Shown here: piece by piece, positions 37,748-45,600 of the stretch
Numbering within the stretch: position 1 is the stretch's first letter
Layout: the number at the start of each line of letters is the position of its first letter
NCBI RefSeq assembly: GCF_001942255.1
Contig: NZ_MKKC01000085.1
Location: 1 to 50,206 of the forward strand
Length of the DNA: 50,206 nt
Source of the DNA: Nocardiopsis sp. CNR-923
GTDB lineage: Bacteria; Actinomycetota; Actinomycetes; Streptosporangiales; Streptosporangiaceae
Direction: 5' to 3'
The notes under the pieces: generated by a model
The model's database searches: none
What the model saw: the letters and a program-made list of their open reading frames with translations, nothing else
What the model was told of the DNA's origin: nothing
Position numbers and translations under genes: made by a program

Positions 37748-38572
37748 TCAGGCCACCGTCGGCTGGAGGCAGAGGTCGCCGGCCCGCCGGGGGTCGGCGC
37801 CGACCGACGAGACGTCGGCGAGCGTCACGGCCATGGGGGTGGCCGTCTCCTCGGCCGGCCGCGCCGACAGGGACACGTAGGTGTTGAGCCCGGAGGAGAT
37901 CGTGACGTGTCTGCGGGTGTTGGCCGTCAGGACCCGGCCGCTCTCCGCTTCGGTCTCGTGGGGCATGGCCACGGCGATGACGCGGTAGGAGCCGTTCGGC
38001 ACACCGGCCACCTCGAACTCGGTCCGCCCGTGGGCGGTGAAGGCCTCGAAGGCCACCGGTGCCCCCTGGGGGGCCGCGTCGCGGAACACCCCCACCACGG
38101 CGTTCGCGCCGCACACCTGCGAGGGGATCTCCAGGGCGCCGCGCAGGGTGTTGGTCGGCCCCTCCGTCCGGGACCGGCCGCGATTGGCCTCGATCATGTC
38201 CCCGAGGTCGGGCATACGGGCGAAGTCGTCGGAGGCGGCGACCGTCAGTCTGGCGACGGCGGGGGAGCGGTACTGGGTCGGAGACATACCGACTGCACGG
38301 GTGAACCTGCTGGTGAAGGTGCCGACACTGTTGTATCCGACGCTGCACACGATGTCGGAGACGGTCAGGTCCGTGGTCAGCAGCATCCGTTTGGCGGCGA
38401 ACAGTCGAACCGCCGTCAGGTAGCGGCCCGGGGTGAGGCCGACGGCACGCGAGAAGATCCTGGAGAAGTGGTAGGGGCTGACGAACACCTCAGCCGCGAC
38501 CTCGTTGAGGGTAATGGGCTCGTAATAGCGGCTACGAATGAATGCGACAGCTTGACGAACAGAACTCTCCAC
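37748..38572 (-). CDS. AraC/XylS-family transcriptional regulator with N-terminal DNA-binding domain
   Basis: 274 aa. The DNA-binding domain is at the N-terminus (residues 5-105): VAFIRSRYYEPITLNEVAAEVFVSPYHFSRIF is the first HTH, LTVSDIVCSVGYNSVGTFTSRF the second, ending in the AraC signature RAVGMSPTQYR. The C-terminal ~150 residues (FEVAGVPNGSYRVIAVAMP...) form a beta-rich module that may bind a ligand. Cluster-situated AraC activators are known in nine-membered enediyne clusters (for example SgcR2). It heads the block 2 transcript, so it probably controls its own operon and perhaps pksE. The GTG start at 38572 has GGGAG upstream. Confidence 0.9.
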   Translation of the reverse strand: MESSVRQAVAFIRSRYYEPITLNEVAAEVFVSPYHFSRIFSRAVGLTPGRYLTAVRLFAAKRMLLTTDLTVSDIVCSVGYNSVGTFTSRFTRAVGMSPTQYRSPAVARLTVAASDDFARMPDLGDMIEANRGRSRTEGPTNTLRGALEIPSQVCGANAVVGVFRDAAPQGAPVAFEAFTAHGRTEFEVAGVPNGSYRVIAVAMPHETEAESGRVLTANTRRHVTISSGLNTYVSLSARPAEETATPMAVTLADVSSVGADPRRAGDLCLQPTVA

Positions 38573-39131
38573 TGCTATCTCCCAACTCGAGGTCAGCCTT
38601 CGGGCATCGGCAACCAGAAGCCCTCACAGCGTGGCGGGACAAGCCAGAGGGCACGGCGGTATCAGATCTCAATACTCTGCACCACCGAACCCGGAATCCG
38701 ACTTCCGGAAAAGGCGAACAGGGAGTGGCGGCGAACACACGAAAACCTCATTCACTGCAAGGGTGCGGGAAGTCACGGACCGCACTCCCCCAGGAATCAG
38801 GCGAACACGCCATCGTTTCCGCATCGCCACCACACCCTCACCCTTCGAAACAGGCACCGACCCATCGTCACACCATGACCGCCGCACCTCATCTCCAAAA
38901 TTGCGACGCACACACTGAATCCACACAAAAGTATCCTCGACCGGGACACCGCGCGAGAGAAAGAATCCGACACACAAAGTCACGCCCCACCCACGATCCG
39001 TGAGACGCGCAGGATAGCGATACACCCCCCACAGAAATGACATAAGCCATCCCGGCAAACCTCGCCTAGCATGGGGCAAGGAAGATTAGACCACCAGGAA
39101 AACGGGAAAGATCAACCTTCCCCATCGAGGT

Positions 39132-39161
39132 TTGACTATTGGTTTCTCAGTCAGATAAAAT
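39132..39161 (+). promoter_or_regulatory. Sigma-70-like promoter for the second TetR gene
   Basis: TTGACT (39132-39137) and TAAAAT (39156-39161) are separated by 18 bases and each match five of six consensus positions. Transcription would begin near 39168 and read into the TetR gene at 39341. Confidence 0.55.
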
Positions 39162-39205
39162 CGAGGGCAAGAAAGGTGGCCGCCGGGTCCACCCGCGGCC
39201 CGGAG

Positions 39206-39230
39206 CGGTCATCCCACACCGGGATGACCG
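39206..39230. promoter_or_regulatory. Perfect inverted repeat in the TetR leader (candidate operator)
   Basis: CGGTCATCCC at 39206-39215 and its exact reverse complement at 39221-39230 are separated by five bases. It lies between the putative transcription start and the TetR gene, a normal place for an autoregulatory operator. It could instead be an RNA hairpin; there is no T-run, so a terminator is unlikely. Confidence 0.5.
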
Positions 39231-39340
39231 GTTCGTCGGTGCCTCTCGCGCCTGATCCGGCACGGCGACGTGATCCAGGTACGGACGAGGAAAGCTGATC
39301 ACGAGTAGCTGGAGGCCTCCCGAAGTCCGATATTGGTTCC

Positions 39341-39996
39341 ATGAGCCACGCAAAGCAGATCCGCGGCTACGTACCTCCCTGATCGACACGGCCGCCCGGC
39401 TCCTCTCCGCGGAGGGCCCCCAGGCCTTGTCCACCCGAAGGATCGCCCGCGAGTCCGGCAGCTCCACCATGACCGTCTACACCCACTTCTCGGGCATCGG
39501 CGGACTGGTGCACGCGATGGTTCGCGAGGGCTTCGCCCGCCTGGAGGAGAGCCTCTCCAGCGTCCACGCCACTGACGACCCCGTCCGCGACCTGGCCCTC
39601 ATGGGCCGGTCCTTCCTCGACAACGCGTCCAGGAACCAGCACCTGTACCCGGTCATGTTCGGCGGCTGCTCGATCGCCGGCTTCAGCCTCTCGGAGGAGG
39701 ACCGTCAGCACGGCCGGTACACGCTCCGTCACGTGACCGCGTGCGTGGACCGCTGCATCGGATCCGGGCGGTTCGGCCCCGCCGATCCGGAGCTGGTCGC
39801 GCACCGGCTCTGGATCGCGATGCACGGACTCACCGCCCTGCACCTCGGCTCCTACCTCATCCCGCCCTACGACGCCGACCGCTGTTTCGAGGACCAACTC
39901 GTCTCCCTGATGGTGGGATGCGGTGACAGCCCGGAGGCCGCGCGCACGTCGGTCACCGCGTCCTCCGGGTTCCTTCCGTCCCTATCCGACACCTAG
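39341..39996 (+). CDS. TetR-family regulator, frameshifted near the start
   Basis: About 218 aa when repaired, MSHAKQIRG then a TetR HTH: SLIDTAARLLSAEGPQALST, RRIARESGSSTMTVYTHFSG. The remainder is an all-helical ligand domain (LMGRSFLDNASRNQHLYPVMFGG...). The frame breaks at about 39370: GGCTACGTACC lacks one C; without repair only the part from about 39427 remains open. No good ribosome binding site is next to the ATG, so the start is less certain. It converges on the carboxylase gene; the two stop codons overlap (39993-39996). Its target may be its own promoter region or neighbouring genes. Confidence 0.75.
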
Positions 39997-41615
39997 AGCG
40001 GCACGTTGCCGTGTTTGCGCCTGGGCTGCTCCCTTCTCTTGTCCCTCAGCACGGCGAGCCCCCGCAGCACCGCCACCCGGGTGTCGGCGGGGTCGATCAC
40101 GTCGTCGACGAAACCCTCCTCCGGGGCCCGGTAGGGGTGCATCAGGCGCTCCTTGTAGTCGGCGACCAGCTCCGTCCGAAGCGCGTCCGGGTCGACCGCC
40201 GCCCGCAATTCCCTGCGGTGGACCACGTTCACCGCGCCCTCGGCCCCCATCACCGCGATCTCGTTACCGGGCCAGGCCAGCGACAGGTCCGTGCCGATGG
40301 ACCGCGAGTCCATCACGATGTAGGCGCCCCCGTAGGCCTTGCGCACGATCACCTGGACGCGCGGCACCGTCGCCTCGCAGTAGGCGTAGAGCAGCTTCGC
40401 CCCGTGCCTGATCACCCCCGCGTGCTCCTGGTCGGTTCCCGGCAGGAAGCCGGGGACGTCCACCAGCGTCACGAGGGGGATGTTGAAGGCGTCGCAGAAG
40501 CGGACGAAGCGTGCGGCCTTCTGCGCGGCGTCGCTGTCGAGGACCCCCGCCAGGACCATCGGCTGGTTGCCGACGACCCCGACCACGGCTCCGTCCATCC
40601 GAGCCAGGGCGCACAGCACGTTGGGTGCCCACCCCTCGTGGATCTCGAAGAGGTCGCCATCGTCCACGATCTCGGCGACGACCTCGCGCATGTCGTAGGG
40701 GCGGTTCGGCTCGGCCGGGACGATCTCGGCCAGGCGGGGCCGCCGGTCCTCCTCCGGGTCCCCCTGACGGGGTTCGTCGGGCGGGGAGGAGAGGTTGTTG
40801 TCGGGCAGGAGGGAGACGAGGTGGCGCACGTCCTCCAGGCACTCCTCCTCGTCGTCGTGGACGACGGCCGCCACACCGGTGCGCAGTCCGTGGACGTCGG
40901 CGCCGCCCAGATCCTCGGGTCCCACCCGCTCACCGCTCACCGCGGCGATCACGTCCGGTCCGGTCAGGAACATCCTGGCCGTGCCGCGGACCATGAAGGT
41001 GAAGTCCGCTAAGGCGGGCGAGTAGGCCGCCCCGCCGGCGCAGGGGCCAAGGATCACACTGATCTGGGGGATGATCCCCGAGGCGGCCACATGCCTGCGG
41101 AAGATCCCCCCGTATCCGTCCAGCGAGGCCACGCCCTCCTGGATGCGGGCCCCGCCGCTGTCGTTGAGCCCGATGAGCGGCGCTCCGTTGTCCAGGGCCA
41201 GGTCCATCACCCGGTGGATCTTCCTGGCGTGCTCGGCGCCCAGGGACCCGCCCAGGATCGTGAAGTCCTGGGCGTAGACGAACACACGCCGCCCGCCGAT
41301 GGTCCCCGAACCCGTGACGACGCCGTCGGTGCGCGGCCGTCTGCCCTCCGTGGCGGATCCCTCGTCGCGGCGACGGCGGAACACCCCCAGCTCCACGAAG
41401 GACCCCTCGTCCAGGAGCAGGTCCAACCGCTCCCGCGCCGTACGTTTGCCGAGGGCGTGCTGACGTTCGACCCCGGTCGGATCGCCCGCCTCCGTCAGCC
41501 CGCGCAGGGCGTCGCGTTCGGCGCGCAACTGCGCCATCGTCCGCGCCGGGGGTGGCCCCGGCCGCACGGGCCGGGGCACGCTCACGGGCATGAGGTCGGC
41601 CTCGGAGGTACTCAT
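39993..41615 (-). CDS. Acyl-CoA carboxylase beta (carboxyltransferase) subunit
   Basis: 540 aa of the AccD5/PccB family. The N-terminal biotin-carboxyltransferase half has HALGKRTARERLDLLLDEGSF, VFVYAQDFTILGGSLGAEHARK, LNDSGGARIQEG and GPCAGGAAYSPALADF. The C-terminal half has the NQP segment, FCDAFNIPLVTLVDVPGFLPG, GAKLLYAYCEATVPRVQVI and RKAYGGAYIVMDSR. It transfers CO2 from carboxybiotin to acetyl- or propionyl-CoA, probably supplying malonyl-CoA to both PKSs. The biotin-carrying alpha subunit is not in the window, so a housekeeping partner is needed. The ATG overlaps the flavin reductase stop (ATGA). It is the last gene of the pksE transcript. Confidence 0.9.
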   Translation of the reverse strand: MSTSEADLMPVSVPRPVRPGPPPARTMAQLRAERDALRGLTEAGDPTGVERQHALGKRTARERLDLLLDEGSFVELGVFRRRRDEGSATEGRRPRTDGVVTGSGTIGGRRVFVYAQDFTILGGSLGAEHARKIHRVMDLALDNGAPLIGLNDSGGARIQEGVASLDGYGGIFRRHVAASGIIPQISVILGPCAGGAAYSPALADFTFMVRGTARMFLTGPDVIAAVSGERVGPEDLGGADVHGLRTGVAAVVHDDEEECLEDVRHLVSLLPDNNLSSPPDEPRQGDPEEDRRPRLAEIVPAEPNRPYDMREVVAEIVDDGDLFEIHEGWAPNVLCALARMDGAVVGVVGNQPMVLAGVLDSDAAQKAARFVRFCDAFNIPLVTLVDVPGFLPGTDQEHAGVIRHGAKLLYAYCEATVPRVQVIVRKAYGGAYIVMDSRSIGTDLSLAWPGNEIAVMGAEGAVNVVHRRELRAAVDPDALRTELVADYKERLMHPYRAPEEGFVDDVIDPADTRVAVLRGLAVLRDKRREQPRRKHGNVPL

Positions 41616-42130
41616 CGCGATCCCACCCGACCGTTCAGGCCACCGGTCGGCAGCCCGCGCCCCAGCCCCTGGAAGGCGCCCCCGTGGAAGAGCAGCGCCG
41701 ACCGGTCGGTCCCCACAGCGGTGTGCAGAACGCGGCCGACGAACACCGAGTGGTCGCCCGCCTCGACCTCCTCCGCCACCTCGCACTCCATCCATCCCAG
41801 GGCCTCTGCGATCAGGGGCGCCCTCGTGCTCGGCCCGGGGAACCACTCCACGCAGGTGAACTGCTCCAGGCCCTCCGGCCGGGTGCGGCTCGCGAAGTAC
41901 CGGGCCGTGTCCTCCTGTTCGGCGCACAGCACCGACACCGCGAAGTGCCCCTGCGAGACGACCGCCTTGTGCAGCCGTGCGGTCCCCGAGACACAGCACA
42001 GGACCAGCGGGGGGTCGAGGGAGACCGAGCAGAAGGCGTTGGCCGTCATGCCGTGGGGGGTGTCCCCGCCGACCGTGATCACCGTGACCCCGGTCGCGAA
42101 CGTGGACATCACCCGGCGCAGGTCCACCAC
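41612..42130 (-). CDS. Flavin reductase (HpaC/SgcE6-like)
   Basis: 172 aa, the FMN-binding flavin reductase domain of two-component monooxygenases: MSTFATGVTVITVGGD, PHGMTANAFCSVSLDPPLVLCCV and HSVFVGRVLHTAVG. The family supplies reduced flavin to a partner oxygenase. SgcE6 does so in C-1027. No obvious FADH2-using monooxygenase partner lies in this window, so the partner may be outside it. The GTG start is one base after the thioesterase stop. It may equally start three bases further on (tandem GTG codons). Confidence 0.85.
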   Translation of the reverse strand: MVDLRRVMSTFATGVTVITVGGDTPHGMTANAFCSVSLDPPLVLCCVSGTARLHKAVVSQGHFAVSVLCAEQEDTARYFASRTRPEGLEQFTCVEWFPGPSTRAPLIAEALGWMECEVAEEVEAGDHSVFVGRVLHTAVGTDRSALLFHGGAFQGLGRGLPTGGLNGRVGSR

Positions 42131-42131
42131 G

Positions 42132-42608
42132 TCAGGCCACCGCCCCTCGCTCGGGCACCCGGCCGACCGCCGCTCCGGCCCCGGCCGAGGCGTACGGCGC
42201 GAGGGCCGTGCGCAGCTCCTCGGGGACGCGGGTGGGAACGGTGGCCGTGTTCGGTCCCCTCATACAGGCGATCCGCTGGGATCCGCGGGCCACCAGCGTC
42301 TCCCCCTCCGGGGCCAACCGCATGTAGTCGAAGGAGAAGCCCACCTGGGTCTGGGTCAGCTCCCCCAGCCTCATCCGAACGGACAACTCGTCGAAGGCGG
42401 TGATCTCCGCGAAGAACTCGCAGTCCACCCGCAGCGTGAACAGCTTCAGGTCGTCACGCAGATCGGCCAGGACTCCGGGGGCCCGCTCCTTGAGGAACAT
42501 CTCCCGGCAGCGCCCCTGCCACCGCAGGTAGTTGACGTAGTAGACGTTGCCCACCAGGTTGGTCTCCTCGAAGCCGACGGTGTGGCGGATCTCGTAGTAG
42601 TCGGACAT
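42132..42608 (-). CDS. Enediyne hot-dog-fold thioesterase (E10 type)
   Basis: 158 aa with a single hot-dog fold: YEIRHTVGFEETNLVGNVYYVNYLRWQGRCREMF, then DCEFFAEITAFDELSVRMRLGEL and QVGFSFDYMRL. The NVYYVNY and FEETN segments are characteristic of thioesterases encoded next to enediyne PKSs (SgcE10, CalE7), which release the linear polyene from PksE. The start ATG overlaps the pksE stop by one base (TGATG) with AGGAGAG upstream. This tight coupling is standard for enediyne clusters. Confidence 0.93.
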   Translation of the reverse strand: MSDYYEIRHTVGFEETNLVGNVYYVNYLRWQGRCREMFLKERAPGVLADLRDDLKLFTLRVDCEFFAEITAFDELSVRMRLGELTQTQVGFSFDYMRLAPEGETLVARGSQRIACMRGPNTATVPTRVPEELRTALAPYASAGAGAAVGRVPERGAVA

Positions 42609-45600
42609 CAGCTCTCCTCTCCGGCCAGGACGGCGAAGACCACCGGGTCGGGTTCGCCGTTGAGGGTGGTCACCCAGGTGGCGACGCGCAGGCCGCCGGA
42701 CGCCAGGACCACCCATCCGTGCTCCAGGACCGCCTCCAACGTCAGCGCCCGTCCGGTGTCGTCCGTCTTGCGCAGGCACTCCAGGGCGCTCCACACCCGG
42801 GTCGCCGAGACGTGGACCGACTCCTCCGCCTCCTTGGCGACCAGGTCCCGTACCGACGCGGAGTCCCGGCCGAGCAGCCCTTCCCAGTCCTGGTCGGGGC
42901 GTTCGACGACGGTCTCCACGTCGCAGGCCAGGCGCCCCTGGCCCACGACGGCCAGGGTGACCCCGGCACCGTGGGAGGCGGAGACCCGCGCTCCGGGGAT
43001 CTCCGGTCGGCCGTCCGGCCTGCGGCGCACCCGCACAGGACGGTTCAGCGCACGGCCGACCGCCAGTTCGGTCCTGCCCCCGCGCTCCTCGCTCCCACCT
43101 CCTGGACGGAAGTCGGGGTCGGGATCGACGACCACGGCCCTGGTGCCGCCGAGCGCCCCCTCCAGCTCCCTCTCCAGGTGGGACCCGAGCAGGGAGGGCA
43201 CCCACGGACCGGGGCCGCCGCTCCTGCGCACGGCGCGCAGCCGCAGGCCCTCCCAGCGTTCGACCACACGTCCTGAGGGGTCCCGCACGTCCACGTCGTA
43301 GACGTAGGAGTCCCCCTCCTGGAACCGTTCGCGGGCCTCCAGGAGAACGCGTTCGGACTCCTGGTCCTTCGGCCGCGCCAGGAGGATCCGGTCCACGCCC
43401 TCGGGCAGGAGGGTGCCGTCGGGCACGCACGCCTGGAGGACGTGCATGGCGGCGTCGCGCACACCCGGGTCGGCCAGGAGCCGTTCCTGGGGCAGGAACG
43501 AACCGAACCAGTCGCCCTGCGTGGCCGTGGACAGTTCCGCGACCACGTGCCGGGCGCTCACCCTGCGGTAGGAGAGCAGCCGCTGGAACCTCTTGCCCTG
43601 GAAGAGCACGTCCCCGTACATTTCGGCGGGGTCGATCGGTACCGCGGGCAGCGGAGCCGCCGTCTCCCCCGTCCGGGCCTCACCGTCTCCCGGTTCCGGG
43701 CGCGGCCAGCGCAGGAGCGCGCGGAAGTGGTCGGCGTCGTAGCCGGTCTCCTCACTGCGGATGACGACCTCCACCGTGTGGGCGTCGCGCACCAGGGCGG
43801 CCACCCTCAGCGTGGTCCTGCCCCCGGGGCGGACGGCCGCCGGCCGCAGGAACCGCGCCCCCTCCATCACGGGCGGGCCCTCGTGCCCGCTGACGGCGGT
43901 GGCCACCTGGGTCATCGCCTCCATGCCGATTACGGCGGGGAAGAGCATGTCGCCGTCGAGCAGGTGGTCGTCCAGGTAGGGGTCGTCGGTCGAGGACAGT
44001 TCGGCCTCGGTGACCAGTTCGACTCCCGGGTAGTGCACCAGGACCCGTTCCACGAAGCGGCCGAGGGGCAGTTCGCGCTCCTCCGTGGCCAGTGTCGGCA
44101 GTCCACCGGTACGGCCGCTGACGACCAGGACGGGGCCCGCGGAGGGGTCGGCCAGCACCCGGTGAAGGACGGAGATCCCCTCCTCCGCGGACACGGGCGT
44201 GATGCCGTCCCGCATCAGGGCCTCGACCACGCCGAGGCGCTCCCCCATCCCCGCGCCGGACCACACCGACCACTCCAGGGCCAGAACCCGCGTGTGCGGG
44301 TGCGCCCGCCCGTACTCGACCGTCATCTCGCTGAGCCAGTCGTTGGCGGTGGAATAGTGCGCCTCACCGCGCAGTCCGGCCCGGCCGATGATGCTGCCGA
44401 ACGTGACGAGCAGCCGCAGGCGCTCCGGGTCGAGGGCGTCGAGGACGGCGGCGAGGCCGTCGATCTTGGGCGCGAGCGTGCGCAGGAAGGCCGGTTCGGT
44501 GAGGCCGCCCACGGCGGTGGGCTCGTTGCGCCCCGCCCCGTGCAGCACCGCGCTCACGGTCCCCAGGTCCTCCTGGAGGGACCGCACCGCGCTCTGGACC
44601 TCCTCCTGCCGGGTGACGTCGGCCCGGGCGTAGCGGTGGCGGACACCGGCTGCCACCATGCGCTCCAGGTTCGCGGCCAGTTCGGCGTCCTGGTCCGGGT
44701 CCGCGCGCCCCAGGAGAGCGAGTCGGACCCCGTACTCGGTGGCCAGGGAGAGAGCGCACTCGGCGGTGATGCCCTTGCCCCCTCCGGTGACCAGCAGCAC
44801 GTCGTCCGGGCCGAGCGGGGCGGCGCCCTCCTCTGCGGAGGCCTCCGCGGGGAGCGTGGCGCGCAGGACCGGCACGGTGCGTCGGCCCTCGGTGTCGTGG
44901 CGGGACTCCGCGTACGCCGAGGTGGGGGTGGCGGCGGTCTCGGCGACCACCCGGCGTACCGCCTCCTCGCGCGCCTCCGGGGAGTCGGGGGCGGGGTCGT
45001 GGAGGGTGACCACGGTGGTGGTCACCCCCGGCAGCTCCTGGTGCAGTGTCCTGGCCACCCCCGACGCGCCGCGTCGGCCCTGGACGACGACGAACCTCGT
45101 CCGCTCCCCGGCCGCCAGCACCGCACGGGCGGCGTCGAGGAACGTCCCGGCAAGGTGGGCGCCGCCGTCGGAGGGCAGGCACAGCAGGACACCGCCGCCG
45201 AACCCGGAGAGCGCCTCGCGCAGCGGCTCGGCCAGGGGGTGGTCCGCGGAGGCGTACACACTCCATCCCGCGCCGTCCGGGTCGGGCTCGGCGGGTGTCG
45301 CGCCCGTGGGAACGGCGGCGCGACGTGGGCGACCTCGAAGGCGCGGACCCAGGGGGCCACGCCCGGCGCCTGACCCGTCGCCGCCCTGCCGTCGTCGGTC
45401 CGGGACAGCGCGTCGACGGTGTCGGCCAGCTCACGCAGACTCGACGTGGCGTACCCCGAGGTCGCCCCCATCGGGGGCATACCCAGACGCTGGGTGACCT
45501 CGTTGACGATCTGTCCGACCGTGATGGAGCTCAGGTGGAGGTCGTCCAGCGGGCGCGTGTCGTCGCCCACCATGGACTCGGGGAGTTCGACCCGCTCGGC

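Larger units (their letters stand above)
38573..39340. promoter_or_regulatory. Long AT-richer intergenic region between AraC operon and TetR gene
   Basis: 768 bp without a supported gene, markedly less GC-rich than its surroundings. It separates the divergent AraC-headed operon from the second TetR gene and must hold both promoters. A near-consensus promoter (39132-39161) and an inverted repeat (39206-39230) are listed separately. Open frames here, such as 39071-39298, show no codon bias, no ribosome binding site and no family match. Confidence 0.6.

Noticed and set aside
39071..39298. Small plus-strand frame of 75 codons in the AT-rich gap
   Set aside because: The predicted promoter and inverted repeat lie inside it; there is no ribosome binding site, and no codon bias or family match.
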